The notes beneath the pieces are model-generated. The model was not told the DNA's origin and searched no databases. It saw nothing but the letters and a program-made list of their open reading frames with translations. A stretch of 64,000 nucleotides of DNA from Atriophallophorus winterbourni (lineage: Eukaryota > Platyhelminthes > Trematoda > Plagiorchiida > Microphallidae), in assembly GCA_013407085.1 (NCBI GenBank), contig JACCGJ010019683.1:1-64000 (forward strand). The letters run 5' to 3'. Made by a program: the position numbers and the translations under genes. Below are positions 45,570 to 57,897 of this stretch, in pieces (the first letter of the stretch is position 1; every line of letters begins with the position of its first letter).

Positions 45570-46810
45570 TCACAAAACCATAATAACGCGGTAAATATAC
45601 CCTACATAATTAGCAAACCTTACGGGTTTTAGTTTCACGTGCCTAGTTATTGTGGTGGCGGGTTCTGAGTCAGCAGTTGGTGTAGTAGGAATTATAAACG
45701 GTGGCGCTGGTGTTGGCGGTCGGTCTTGAAGATTAGCTGAGTCAACTTTATCGTTCATGAAGGCCAGTTTGACTCTATCAATCTTGAGAGTGACATGCCA
45801 ACCCTCGCCGCAAACAACAACTGTTTTGGGAATCACTGAAATACCCTAAACATTGCAGTATGAGAAATGCGATGAGGTTGTTTCACCATGTCGTTCCGTA
45901 TAAAAACATATTGGCAATGTGCCAACTCATGCGGGACGTGGCGTTGTTTGACCTATAGCAGCACGCTTGGTGGGTGGAACCGACTCATATAGTGTCACAA
46001 ACGAGCCACGTAGTCTCCATAAACAAACTGTGATTGCTTCTTCCGGGTGACACTTACCAGGTAAAACAATGTTCTGACTGAGTGCTTATTCTTTGAAGAA
46101 GAAGAAGAAAATGGCTTTATTCGAATACACGATATGACGATATGACGTTGGGTTTCAGCGATATGACGTTGGATTGCGAGGGGTTTGCAAATATAGACCC
46201 TAAACGTAGAAGAACGATCAGTTGGACTTTGGTCCAGACACTACCTTTGTGCGCACTTCTCACGAACTTGAATAACCCGTGTAACCGTTTCGCCATATTA
46301 TATGCCGCAGGGTGGTAGGCTGTAGTTAGTTAATGTTGGCAACCTATAGTAGCCACCAATTTACTGAAGGTGCAATCGTAATGTGAATATCGGTCCGTTG
46401 TAACAATACCAGGGCAACGGAGCTGTGCCACCTAAATTTCGAAGAATGCAAATAACTGTTTCGAAATATCAATTGTGTAGCGGGATAGCCTTGGGTCATC
46501 TGGTGAAAGGTCAATGCAGGTGAGGATATGTGTCCGGCCACACGAAGGTGGTAACGAGCCGAATAGGTCTACGCGGATGTGAATGAAACACTCATCTGGC
46601 TCGACAATGTTCTTAATGGATAGTTTGCGTGTCGGTGGATTTTCAACACACTCTTTAGTCCATTTCCGTACGTCTCTACTGGATTTTGGCCAGATAAATC
46701 TACCAGTATTTAGTTTAACGCTAGCACGAATGTCAGGATTGGAAAGATTTTGTTGGGTATCAAACGCTTACCTTCTGAAAGAAAACGGGATAAGCTGTCG
46801 CGAGTGTTTG
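45570..46810 (-). pseudogene. Gypsy integrase and C-terminal tail, broken
   Basis: Minus-strand reading shows zinc-binding-side residues (FASHRKHSRQ), then the core with DLFGSLPPS, GIVTTDRYSHYD and TAYHPAAYNMAKRLH. The last block normally carries the catalytic Glu (VERFH-like), here Lys. The tail at 45836-45570 contains KIDRVKLAF and a Pro-rich linker, as in gypsy Pol C-termini. Stops throughout. Confidence 0.7.
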
Positions 46811-46879
46811 CGATGCGACGCAAAGCATATCGTCCGAACCGTCGGGCAAAGGGAAAGTTCCTACGTCAAGGGAAAAAAA

Positions 46880-48480
46880 TTCCTCAGCTTTGCGACTTCG
46901 CTGAGATTGAGAGAGAATGGTAACTCTATCAACCTATTATAGAGTGCGCATTTGCGACAGAATTTTGGGCATTTCAGATGTGCCAGTCAGTCGTGAATTG
47001 ACTGACAAAATCCAGGTATCTCATCTCTCTAGGGGAGTATCCATTTGCTGATCTGAGCATTGAGCAATTGAATATTATCAGTAAATACGATAAACTACCT
47101 GCCCTTCAGAATGTGGCGGAAAAGTTTGACCCCAGATTCATTGTCAATAGCTCTCGACCGAATGTGCTATAACGATTATCTGCCAGTCAACATACTGTTG
47201 TAGCGTTCTTCCCACTGTCTCGGCGGATGCGTCCATGAATAATGTCAGTGGTGCGTCAGCCATATAGTTTTCATTGATGTGATCTCGGTGATATGCTTCT
47301 TCTGCTATGAGAATGCTGATTTGCGTTCGTCCGTTAAAATAAACGATTTGCGTTAAAACGGAGCAAATCGCCTAATGACTGAAAGACGAACGCACATTGC
47401 TGTATGAATCGGCTGTTTTGGTTCATCAGTCCAAAAATCGCCGTAGATCTTCAAATCTGTAGGACTCTAATAAGTTCAGGATTGCTCCTTATTTTCTTCC
47501 AGTGGGTACATACCAGAAGCCGAGAGTTTATAACCTAAGAAATCAATTGCGTTTTGAAAACAATTACACTTGTTGGCGTTGATTAAAACCCCATGAATGG
47601 ACAAAGGATCGAAAAGTACAGCAATGTGGCCCAACTTAGAGGTGGTAGGGACTAGTACATCCTCAAGGTAGATGTAAGCGAAAAAGAGGACATGGAAGCC
47701 CGATCCTTAAATCGTTGGAGGGTTTGAGCCGCATTACATAGACCGAAAGACATACGCACAAACTCATAGATTCCATACTGCGTGAGATGTCTACTTCGGC
47801 TACTTGGATTTGGTTGTACTCCCCCTTCATTAAATGGTACTCCCGTGTATACTTTCTGTCAAGTCTTGAATATGCGGAATGGGGTACCTATCGGGTACCG
47901 TCGCCTTGTTCAGACTACGGTACTTGCCACACACTCGCCAATCGTTTAAGATTTTCTTTGAAGCCATATGCAGGGGAGATGACCAGAGGCTGCCGGATGG
48001 CCGTATAATGCCTAAATCGAGCATCTGCTGGAAATCCTTGCGCGCGATTCTACTGGTATAGTGACCGCCGGTAGTGCAGTAGATGATCGTGGGACCAAGT
48101 TTGCATATTTTGCGAACAAACTTACATAGCATGGTTCTACGTCGCCAAAACTCGAAACGAGGGAAATCCTTGTTTCTCTGATTGGGGTGTCAAGAACGTT
48201 TAGACAAGCAGTCCCATCTGCGAGCTCCAAGAATCGAGGTCGAACGAGTGGTGGAAGACAACGCATAGGATTGCAAATCAAACCGCAGCGATTGTGAAAA
48301 TCCAGCAAAATCCACAATGTAAACCAAAATCGAGGGTCAAGGAGCGTAGACCGTAGGCTGTTATAACCGACTCGCTTGCAGCACATAAGTTTTGGCTTAT
48401 CAGGGTAATCGTTGCGCAGTAGTCTTTCATCAGTACCCTCACTTCTTCACCAGTGTCCATCAGAAAACGTAGACCTGAAG
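46880..48480 (-). pseudogene. Gypsy protease-RT-RNase H, broken
   Basis: The protease remnant has MDTGEEVRVL (DTG active site, near 48460). RT begins around 48060 with DLGIIRPSGSLWSSPLHM and continues with DRYPIPHIQDLTESI near 47850. The RT catalytic YIDD block is not recognisable. An RNase H remnant has MDASAETVGRTLQQ near 47240 and FIVFTDNIQ near 47080. Several frames are used, so it is inactive. Confidence 0.72.
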
Positions 48481-48559
48481 ACCTATCCTGGGCAAGTTAA
48501 ACACCACTTGACCGCCTTGAGCTGACATAGGAACTCGTCATTACATGTCGGTTTGGGAT

Positions 48560-49215
48560 TTTCGCTTGCGACGTGCGATATTAGCGAGGTTTAATGCAAC
48601 GTCGCGTATCATCGCCATATTTCCGATGTATCCGGTAAACGAATTAACGTGTATGGTTGCTTGAGCGTCGGTGGGTTAAGGTGCTTGATTAAAACTTACT
48701 GTTGAGTGTGAGGTTTCGAACCCTATTACGTGAAGCTGCAACCTCACCAAGTAAATCAGCATTTCTGATTTACTTTCGGTTACTCAGTGTACATGATCGT
48801 CACGTGGTCACTAATTCAGATACTATACTAATTTTCGTAGAAACAATATGGCTTGCATGTACTCAGGGAGTCGCTGGAGACATTGTTCTTCCAATAAGTG
48901 CACGTCTACGTGCGATGTCCATAACAGGTGGCGCATCTCTATTAGTACGGTAGATAGCTTTTCCCGGCAACTTCCAACTTACCGAACAGCTGCTGCAGCC
49001 TAGATCGCTTAGAAAACCGTGCGGTAAATCACGGATTGTTTGACACTACGGTAGCTGTCACCTGTGGGAACAGGCAGGACAGCGCCGGGAACGTGTATCA
49101 ACACATCAGTGGGGAGTTTATGCGTTAATTGCGGAAACATGGCCGAGTCATCAACGATAATGTTAGCACTGAATTAAGTTTCTAAAAAAGCCAATACTCA
49201 GGGTCGTGTAGAATG
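48560..49215 (-). pseudogene. Gypsy Gag remnant
   Basis: Minus-strand pieces such as FPQLTHKLPTDVLIHVP, YRSVKQSVIYRT, MRHLLWTSHVD and LQRLPEYMQAIL follow the usual order of a Ty3/gypsy Gag of flatworms. The frame is broken. No zinc knuckle seen. Confidence 0.6.
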
Positions 49216-49909
49216 AACATGAATATTGTGATGACCATGGAAGCAAGAATAAAGCATTTCGTAACCTTCATGATGAACAGCATAAGGCATTAGATATTAT
49301 CTAACCACTAAAACACGATAGGCGAAAAGGATGCAAAATGTACGATAATATGAGGTTACAAAATATCTGAAGTAAAAACGCCGATTGAAAATGCAATACA
49401 TAGCCGTACCGTAAAAAATAAAGGAAGAATGCGTACATATGTAGCTTACCAAATTGTAGTGCATGAAGGATGCACGTACTACGTCATGCTCACCATCAAC
49501 ATTGTCTTTACAGTCGACTTGCGGTTGCCACAGACACGAGATTTCAGTTGGGACAACATTACAGCGGTTCTGCGATTCCACTTATTAATCTCCTTGTCTA
49601 ACGAGAGGTTATCCGCAATGTAAAATGATGTACTGGGTCGTGGTTGCAGTTTCCAACAGTGATGATTGGAGGCGATACAATACCTTGAACAAGGACTTTG
49701 GTCTTACTCATGCTGATTGTTAGCCCAAATTCTTTGCATAGCAGCGAAAAACAGTCCATTAGCTGCTGGTGGTGTTCTTGGGAATGAGCAATCATGGATG
49801 CATAGTCGGCAAAAAAGAGTCACTGACTAGCAAATCTCGTGCCTTGGTTTGTGCCCACAAACGGTTCAGGTTGATAAGCTTGCCATCACTTCGCGTTCGT
49901 AGTTAAATG

Positions 49910-49921
49910 CCTTCTGTTATC
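49910..49921. repeat. Target-site duplication (left) of hammerhead mini-element
   Basis: CCTTCTGTTATC is repeated exactly at 50024-50035 on the other side of the 102-bp insertion. Confidence 0.85.
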
Positions 49922-50023
49922 AAAATATTCATTTGCATGCTTTTCCGTCATTCACACCCCACGACCGGTTTCGTGCTGTTTGCACTCATCAGGTAGGGAC
50001 AGTAAGATCAGGATCTGCATGCA
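49922..50023 (-). mobile_element. 102-bp hammerhead mini-element
   Basis: A 102-bp insertion with 12-bp target-site duplications, inside an RTE relic. It has no ORF. Almost half of it is a complete hammerhead on the minus strand. It ends with TTTGCATGC, as in the longer SINE-like repeats of the window. It is either a truncated SINE-like copy or a single-unit retrozyme. Confidence 0.78.
49957..49998 (-). ncRNA. Hammerhead ribozyme, type I (mini-element)
   Basis: On the minus strand: stem I CCCTAC, core CTGATGA, stem II GTGC-AAACA-GCAC, GAAA, palindromic ACCGGT, cleavage after GTC, and stem I partner GTGGGG (six pairs, one G-U). All core bases are canonical. It shares the dimer-type stem III with the 257-bp retrozyme but has different stems I and II, so it is a separate family. 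Confidence 0.78.
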
Positions 50024-50035
50024 CCTTCTGTTATC
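50024..50035. repeat. Target-site duplication (right) of hammerhead mini-element
   Basis: Exact repeat of 49910-49921. Confidence 0.85.
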
Positions 50036-50469
50036 GTTCTAAAAGCGTGCTTCAGATATACAGCAAAGAATGCCAAACAGCGTATGAGTAATAAGACATC
50101 CTTGTTTGTTGCCTCGGCGAATTTCAAAGGCTTCTGAACTGAAACCGTTAAAATAAAGTGAACACTTCGACCTGGGTAAGCTTTCGCGATTTGCGAGATC
50201 AAGTCACAAATCTCATCCGGGAGGACAAAAAATATCACCAGCTTCAGCTGGAAATAAGAATGCAGCGAAATTCCGAGCTGCTTTATCGAACTGTTAACAA
50301 CACTACGAAGCTGAAACCCGGTGTTTTCCGATCATGACAGATAACCGACTATCTGATTATGTGCAAGAATCCGCTAACGCGCTCTCCTCTTTTTATTCAT
50401 GAGTTTTCACCCTGAACGATGCATTACAATCATTAGAATTGTCAGCACCAATTGTATGCGTTATATGTA

Positions 50470-52020
50470 TTAATTCTGCATAGTGCAGCAGCACATACAC
50501 AGGTTGAATATTAACAAGACCCCGGGAGCTGACGGAATAACACCTGCAATCCTAAAGTTATGCGGCAGTCAATTGTGCGAACCAATTTGTGATTTATTTA
50601 CCCACTCTTTTAGGCAGGGTATTGTACCGACTGTCTGGAAGAGAGGAACCATAACACCCATCTACAAAGGTGGAACTCGTTCTGACCAAGCAAATTATCG
50701 CCATGTTACACTCATTCCAGGGATCTCAAAAGTTACGAAGCAAATTGTGTGCGAAAGAATTGTGAGTCATCTCGAAGCCGAAAACTTGTTGCCTAGAGAG
50801 CAACATGGAGTTCGGAAGTCTGCTTCTTGCTTGACTAACCTACGTGAGGCAATGGACGACTCGACGCAGGCACAGGATGAAGTTGGTTGCGTGCATGCGT
50901 TTTACTTGGACATATCAAAGGCGTTTGATCATGTGGACCATTCTCTACTCCTGAGCAAGCAGCGCGATGTTGGTATTATTGCGTGCCTTTTTCCCTGTCT
51001 GCGAAGTTACCTTCTTGATCGCAAGGCAACTGTACGTATCAATGGTGTTATTTCCGGAATGTTTGCGCTTTCAATGCGATTTGGATATTTTGAACAGTTG
51101 GTCAAAGTGGAACAAACATCCATTCAACTTCAGAAAGTGTAAAATGTTGCAAATAGGTAAAGATTTCCCATTCCCTTACAACCTTTGATCGCAAAACTGG
51201 AATGGACAACAAAAGAAAAGGACATCGGCATATGGATTAGTGGAAGTCTTAAGAATAACATGCAATGCGAAGCAGTGTACAACGGATCTAGCCGCATGCT
51301 AGGCATGCTTCGGCGAAATTTCGGACATTTTCCCGCGAAACATTCCCCATGATCATAAATACGTATAATAACCCAGTGATGGATTAATCAATGCAAGCTT
51401 AAGCTCCATGGCTACAAAAGGATTTCAAGCTGCTCGAGAGGATTTATCCCAGAACAACTAACATGGTTAGCTGTCTCCGCAACCTACCATATAAAGATTG
51501 ACTGGTTCGTCTTAATTTGGATAAACTGCCTCGCAGAGGGGTTCGATTTGATCTTATCCTAACCTATAAAATAATGAACTCAAAGATGCACCATCTGAGG
51601 CATCTATTTCGTCTACGGTGAAGACATGCCATACGTACTCACCCACTAGCATTTTATATTTCACATTCTCAACAGAACTGCCGTCGTTTCTTCTATTCGG
51701 TGCGCGTTTGTTTCATTTGGAACTCCCTGCCGTCAGATGTTGCACAATCATATAGTGAATGAATTTTCATGAACAAATTGGATATACTTATGCGTTGTAA
51801 TTCAACCCTACATCACGTTTTTATAAAATGCTCTTTATCTAAACGAATATTTTTCCATCATACCGAGACAATACATGACATTCTTTTTTAACTACAAAAC
51901 CGTCGATTTTCTTAGTTGCTTCATTTATTTTGTATATATTTATTGGCCTTATACGAATATCCTGTGGTGTTGCACAGCCACGAGCTTTTTTATACCATAT
52001 ATTCTTTAATCTTGAAACTT
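50470..52020 (+). mobile_element. CR1-like LINE (family E), internally deleted RT
   Basis: The frame at 50483-51142 starts in the RT N-part (NINKTPGADGITPAILKLCG). It includes motif A YLDISKAFDHV with the catalytic Asp kept. After RINGVISGM the sequence jumps to LDILNSWSKWNKHPFNFRKC (next frame), so motifs B and C (the PQG and FADD blocks) are deleted. Degenerate C-terminal pieces follow to 51790 (FFYSVRVCFIWNSLPSDV). A short CTTGAA-type 3' end lies near 52015. Non-functional. Confidence 0.8.
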
Positions 52021-52039
52021 CATGCCTGAGTGGAACGAA

Positions 52040-53000
52040 ATAACGAATTTGAGCAGTCATGGTGGAAGCTTAATAGATGAAGCATTTTGAAAAGACCGTT
52101 GAATCCGTTAAATCAATAAAAGCACCGTATAAGAGGCATATGCTTTTTGCGGCACTTTTCTTGATGTTATCTCAGGGAGAATAACATGCCAACGGTTGAT
52201 TTTCCCCTACCGAACGCACATTGAGATTTGGAGTAAAAACTAACATCTAAAACTTGTAGCCGGATCTGTAAGACTTTAGCAAATAAATTGTCTACTGCAT
52301 TCATAATGGAGATTCCTCTGTTATTTAAGCAGTAACCTCTATCACCCGTATTCATTAATAGCGTGATGACATTCGTGTCTCGCATCTATTGTACGACACA
52401 CTCCTCCTTCCGGCACTGGAGAAGCAAATAGTGAAGATGCTGTAGTAATGCTGTTGTACAGCATTTGATGAGCTCAGGAGGAATTCCGACGTTACCAAAA
52501 GGCTTTTTATTCACTAAGCGGCCGATTGCCCTGTTGAGCTCAACGAGTGTAGGGGGAGTATCAAGATGTTCAATGGTTGGCAACCGCTCAACATAAACAA
52601 CTACATGCGGTAAAACATTACTGTCCCTAGAGTAGACAGAGCAGAAGTGCTCTAACCATTTTTCCATCTGCTGCGTTTTGTCGACAATCGGGTTACCATA
52701 TACAGACTTAACAGGAGCCATTTTAAATTTGTTGAACCAATGGCTCGCTTGGACCCATCGTACTTATGATGAAAATTCCCAGCAGCTTTTTGGATACTGA
52801 GGCTTATTTCAATCGTTTGCACATCGTCTTGCACTCCATTGCACAATATTTATAGGTGTTCTTACAAGTCATGAGTTCTCATCTGCTGGCATACAATTGA
52901 ACTTCAAGAACGCTGAACGTTTCTCGTCAAAAACCGTAGTCACCTGAGAAGCTTTTGCTTCGCTCCATTGAGCTTTCTTCGGACCGTATACTGATGAGTA
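52040..53000 (-). mobile_element. RTE-like LINE fragment, antisense
   Basis: Minus-strand frames at 52721-52386 and 52385-52167 read through RTE RT blocks: VDKTQQMEKWLEHF, TPPTLVELNRAIGRL, GIPPELIKCC, then DRGYCLNNRGISIMN and YSKSQCAFGRGKSTV. A stop separates them. Upstream to about 53000 there is the RTE linker (GPKKAQWSEAK). Same family as 57.9-60.8 kb. Non-functional. Confidence 0.8.
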
Positions 53001-53209
53001 GTCAATAAATATTTTACTCTACAAAGTGGTTGAACGCAAGTACACAAATAAGATTTTTAGAACTGGGCCCGAGAAGAATGCAAATACCGATATAAATTAA
53101 ACGGGCATGTTAATATAACCGTTTTCAAAAGAGTATTTGGTGGTTAAATGTACTCATATATATTATCCCACTAGAATACTAGTTTATATATATGCATCAG
53201 TAGTACAAT

Positions 53210-53460
53210 TACGATTCCGTTAATTTTACGTTGCCTACATCCCCCTCATGATATATGGGTGTACAAGCGCCTCGAGCGCTTGGCCAGCAATCAATTCGTA
53301 ATTCGCTATTTGAAAATCGTGGTTCGTAATGCGAAACCCATGAAACGGTGACATTTACCTGTAACTTTCTTCAAAGTTCTCTTTAATTCTGCTCGCAGAA
53401 AACGGTGGAGTTACCATGTCACCTGAAGGAAAAGCAAGAGCCACTTCATGTGAGACATTC
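53210..53460 (+). repeat. Diverged copy of the 241-bp satellite
   Basis: It shares blocks such as GCGCTTGGCCAGCAATCA, TGAAAATCGTGGTTCGT, GTAACTTTCTT and ACCTGA with the array at 2965-3985, about 50 kb away. It lies in the intron before the exon at 54770. Confidence 0.55.
53399..53449 (+). CDS. Candidate exon (51 nt) of the micro-exon gene
   Basis: A good pyrimidine tract and acceptor (TTCTGCTCGCAG), an open phase 1/1 frame encoding NGGVTMSPEGKARATS after the junction codon, and donor CAT|GTGAGA. Its length is a multiple of three, so it can be included or skipped without changing the frame. Doubts: it is also open in phase 0, and it falls inside a diverged satellite copy. Confidence 0.35.
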
Positions 53461-53669
53461 TGAATTTAAATGTTGTTTATATATTTTCGTATGCTAGTTA
53501 AATTTATATATTAACGACAATATGAGTTTAGTCAAAATATAGAAACATAAAATGTTCTAAATATGAGTGTCAATGAAATTGTATAAACTAACTTATTCCA
53601 CTAAAATCTTGTTGGAAAACGCGACCACACCACCTCACGTGTTCAGTGCAATTTGATTTCATTTCGTGA

Positions 53670-53845
53670 TTCAATTCAATTCAATTCAACTTAATGGTCT
53701 AAAAAGCACATAGCTTTACAAAAACCACAGATTAATATGCGAATCACAAATAGCATAGGTAGTAAAACGGGGTTTGTTTGCCTACTGATTAGTTCAGGAA
53801 TCACGTAAAAATACATAGAGCAGAAATTGTTTTCAACCGGTTTGA
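53670..53845 (-). mobile_element. CR1-like LINE (family A), 3' tail, antisense
   Basis: Reverse complement of the 3' UTR and ATTGA tail of the element ending at 2962, including TGGTCTAAAAAGCA and CTTTACAAAAACCACAG blocks. No coding part. Confidence 0.82.
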
Positions 53846-54098
53846 TAAGGTAAATATGTATAGTTTACTTGGATGCATTGGTTCAAAGCTTTATGATGCA
53901 GAATATATTGTTTCAATGTTTGAATCTCATGCTAATGCCTTTATTCCGCTTTTCGATGTGTTTTCATTAAAGTGCTTTGATTTCGCCATCGTCCGCCGGT
54001 TTGGGCGATGCATTGCCTATCCAACTACTTTTTATTATTTACCTGTCATGTATGACGGTTGTAGTTTGAAAACTCTCCACAATCAATATTTGAAAATA

Positions 54099-54122
54099 AT
54101 ATATATATATATATATATATAT
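54099..54122. repeat. AT microsatellite
   Basis: Twelve AT dinucleotides, intronic. Confidence 0.9.
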
Positions 54123-54769
54123 GGGAAAAGGCCATCTCATTACATCCTCAGGGATTCAAAAGTAAGCCAAGTATAGATGGCCATTGACCACTATTTTTGA
54201 TCAGTGTTTCTTACGCAGGTCAGTCTAATCGGGTATTGTTGTGAAATGAGAGGGCAACATTGTCGGCCTAATTAATGGCGTTTACTAAACAGTAATAACA
54301 ATGTTCACAGATGCAAACACAAAATTAGAAAAGGGAAAGTAATTTATCTTAAAGAGCACCACACAAAATTGATATCAAAAGGAGAACTTCACATTTCGCG
54401 ATTATATATTGTAAATCATCGAAGTATCAGACAATCAGATGGTGAAAGTTTAACGTACCACCACAGTCACAAAGTATCTTCCATAGAAGTATTCTCGCGC
54501 CACTGTTGAAACTATTGTTATAATCCAGAAACAAATTCGTACAGCTTTGTACTTTTTATATGTTGTGTACACGGAATATGATCAGTCGAAAAGCAATGAC
54601 ATCAAACATGAAATTATTCCCACGGTAGGCATATTGAAAAGCATTTGTCACTGACAACTTAATGTTATTTGTCCTTACACGTTTTTTTAGAACTTTCGGC
54701 AACTTCGACTAAATGTATTTAGGTGGTATTTGCTAATTTTAAAATGTTTGAAATAATTTTATTCAACAG

Positions 54770-54858
54770 TTTTCACCATGTTCAAATCGTTTCCAAACGA
54801 ATCCACGGGAGTACAAACTCTCGCTGAAGAAGTGGATTTGCCTTATATTGAGCAATAC
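54770..54858 (+). CDS. Micro-exon host gene, 89-nt exon
   Basis: Acceptor TTATTCAACAG, donor TAC|GTATGT. It enters in phase 1 and leaves in phase 0, linking the phase 1 micro-exon region to the phase 0 exon at 61235. Open throughout; encodes FTMFKSFPNESTGVQTLAEE and VDLPYIEQY. NES is an N-glycosylation sequon. Two independent phase constraints are met, which supports it. Reading on the opposite strand is a shadow frame. Family unknown. Confidence 0.65.
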
Positions 54859-55399
54859 GTATGTTTTCTTTAGTGTGATCTTTTGATAGATGATATTCTT
54901 TGTTAGACATTTAACAAACACATAATGCCGTATTAATGATATCCACATTATGTACCAAGTTTTAAAATATTTAGTTTATTGTTCAAGTACATCGGTTACA
55001 CCTCAGTCAAAATTCCCTGATGTAAAGGCATCGAAGCATTTGAAAATTTGACCGAAATTTCTCTGGCGGACTTATGACGTGTTTGAAGACGATTGTGTTT
55101 CCGTAAAGGTAGTACGTTGATACGGCTTTTAAAATGTTAACGACGTCCATTGAATTTATTATGATCCTTATCTCTGATGCGGTTATCATACGTTCAAATA
55201 TGTCGTTGGAAGCTTGCTACAGACCAAAACAGTCCCGTAGATTTCTTTGCCAGACTTGAGGCAATTCATGGTTTTTGGTGAAACTGTATATGAATGTTCA
55301 AGTTTGGATGTTGCCCTCGTTCGGTGGATGTGGAAAATGGATGTAGCTAACAAGCGCTTGTCACTATTAAGCCCCACAGCGTTATAAATGATTAAACAG

Positions 55400-55740
55400 T
55401 CCGATTTGGGTTGATCAATCTATCGTCAGCGCACACAGCCAGAGGCATTACTCGGTTGATCAACGTCAGTTGTACGCTTACGATGTGATCTATGATCAGT
55501 TGCCGAAAGCAATATCTGCCATTTCAAGCTTGTAGATAACGCGCCTTCGAGAGCTAGTTCTTTTTTAATTCGTGGTCTTAACGCCCAGAGTATTCATAGA
55601 CATTTCACAAACGTAATATAATGTAATGCAAGTGCAGTCTGCTCGACGGTTAACATGCTGCTTTAAAGGACCATAGAGCAGATCTTTCGAAATGCGACCA
55701 TTTTGAATCTGTGCTAAGTCAAGCTCAATTTTGGCAGAAT
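55400..55740 (-). mobile_element. RTE-like LINE fragment (3' part), antisense
   Basis: The minus-strand frame at 55819-55565 includes QNGRISKDLLYGPLKQ and SMNTLGVK, matching RENGLIPKDLIYGELR and the following part of the copy at 60.1 kb. Similarity continues to about 55440 (ACTCGGTTGATCAACGTCAG). Non-functional. Confidence 0.7.
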
Positions 55741-55747
55741 ACCTACG

Positions 55748-56290
55748 ATGGAGTATTCGATAGAGTTCTGGGCTCCTCGGCTGCGAACAGATGTTGCTCT
55801 TTTTGATAAAATCTATCACAAAGCAACAAAGTTAGTGATGGGTTTTCTCACTGAAAGATTGCGACGTCTGGGTATAAGAGACATTACACAAAGGAGGATA
55901 CGACGCGATATTATTCTGACCTATAGAATTTTGTCTACCGAAGGACATCCACGTAAACACTTGCTTGATGTGTGTGATGAGAACGTAACCCACGGACATA
56001 CCTTATCCTTTTACGTCACAAGTTCCCAACATGATTATCGGCGCCATGTTTTGCCGTAAATGATATATTTCTTTAGAATTCTCTACCATAACATTTGGTG
56101 GACGCTCATTGGCTGGCGATGTTTAAAGCGAAATCAGACTTACACATGAAAATGTACGTCATTAATGAGCCTTACATTTGATATTCTCTATTCCTTTTAT
56201 ACTATTATATTTTTTCAGATTTTCATTCACAACATAATACTGTGGTGTTGTAAAGTATTAAAATTTTAACCATAAAGCCTTGAATCTTTG
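55748..56290 (+). mobile_element. CR1-like LINE (family D), 3' fragment
   Basis: The frame at 55748-56059 encodes the RT C-terminus (MEYSIEFWAPRLRTDVALF, IYHKATKLVMGF, RRDIILTYRIL). A frameshift follows before the C-terminal end, and the element closes with a tail near ACCATAAAGCCTTGAATCTTTG. It is 5'-truncated. Confidence 0.8.
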
Positions 56291-57897
56291 AACAACAAAA
56301 CTCTAGATCAAACAGTCGAAGGTTCTTTTTTGCTGTCCGAATTTGTTTTATATCATATCATTTATGCATCAGACTGAACATGTTCAAGGTTAAACATTAC
56401 ACGTATATGTTGACAAAATCCAAACTTACACCACAATATATAACCTAAATTACCAAATAGACAAAATATCTTGATTATTTTTATGCATTTTCGATATTTC
56501 CAATCTATGGTTAGGAACACACTTTTAATAAACATTAGCGTCTTACATGTACTATTCTCGTCAACTGCACAAGTTTTATTAGTCTACTACTCACGATCTG
56601 ATTCCAGAACTTAGACTGGGGCAAATCTATTCGGTTACGTGTGCGAACGGAAGCTGCGCCAGGAGAATATTAACCACATAATTGAATAATAAGCTCAAGT
56701 TTGACGTTAGTCATACATACGAACTCAATATGTGTTTGCCATTTCGGCAAGGTTATACAGTCACACTAGGCTATGCAGGCTAAGCAAAAATGAACTAATT
56801 AATCCAGGAATCTCTCAAAAATTGAATATACTTTATACAATGTTGTACACATGATTCAAAGATGACGTAAATAGCGATTTGTTTTAAACCGGAACATACT
56901 AGACGTGAAAATGTAACCATTTCTAACGCTTAAATCAAAAATTTTCTGCAATGTTAAGAAGATTTTTTCAACATTTTTGAAATTTAACCCTCACATTAAT
57001 GATCGCCGATCGCGTGATTGCTGCCTAATAATACAAGAATGGCTGAATTCACTTTTTCGGTTGAAATATTTCACACCAAATTAATACGTTACAACACATG
57101 CATTGCTCAATGTGTAACGTACAGACTCTCGTAACCGTCTTGTCTCGTTTGATTGTATGTGACTGAAGGAAGCACAACCATACTGATGTACATTACGTGC
57201 ATATGAAACACACTACTCGTTTGCACAAAAAATATACATGATACACAAAACTCGAACCAGAGACAAATGCAGCGAACCCGTCTCACCTTGAATTTTACTC
57301 AGATGGACATATTAAAATGCGCAGAAGTTGTTCCCCAAAACCACACCGTTTAGTGCTTTTGATACTTATGTCATATAGAATGTGTATAATACAGAACAAT
57401 CGTATTTCGCAAATAGTGAGTTGAAATCAGGAAGTCGACCTCTGTTTAAACCATACTCACGACGAAAACTTATTGATTTTTATGAAAGCTATATCTATTG
57501 ACCTTAGGAGCTAATAAAAATGTGTTGCTGTAAACAAGCAGGCGCTGTTTGGATTGCTAAACGAAAAAATCCGAACCCCTTAAACCTTGAATTAATCTTC
57601 ACTTCCAAAGTTAGGATGAAGATTTTAAGTCACAAGTCGGACTGCATAGTCATGAGAAACAGACAATGATAACCGTGAGTTCTTCAAGCGCTTGCGACTT
57701 ATTATTGACTGTGGAAAGCAAAAACAACAAGTAGAACATCATGATTTCCTGAAAACTGTAAACTTAATATCCATTCACTTTGAACTTAAATCCACTGATC
57801 ATTTTTATATACCATTTTGAATCTGGAGTAGTGCACAATTATGCATCATAATTAGTAGTTACTTCCGATTTCTAGGGCAACCATAGATTTTAAAATT
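56291..57897. other. Intronic stretch without supported features
   Basis: AT-rich, no long frame, no recognised repeat or RNA gene. Part of the intron between the exons at 54770 and 61235. Confidence 0.5.

Larger units (their letters stand above)
45570..49215 (-). mobile_element. Ty3/gypsy element (CsRn1-like), decayed
   Basis: Minus-strand remnants of Gag, protease, RT, RNase H and integrase in the standard Ty3/gypsy order cover about 3.6 kb. Every domain is interrupted by stops or frameshifts. No LTRs could be identified at either side. The RT resembles the trematode CsRn1/Kabuki-type clade by its wording (ARKDFQQMLDLGIIRPS). It lies in an intron, antisense to the host gene. Confidence 0.78.
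49430..50240 (-). mobile_element. RTE-like LINE fragment (RT C-part), split by a mini-element
   Basis: Minus-strand frames at 50238-50008, 49795-49598 and about 49600-49440 carry RTE RT pieces: FFAVYLKHAFRTITEGA, MIAHSQEHHQQLMD and LTISMSKTKVLVQG, then NKWNRRTAVM. They match the copy at 59.6-60.1 kb (IAHSQEHLQSLMD). The element at 49922-50023 interrupts it. Confidence 0.78.
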
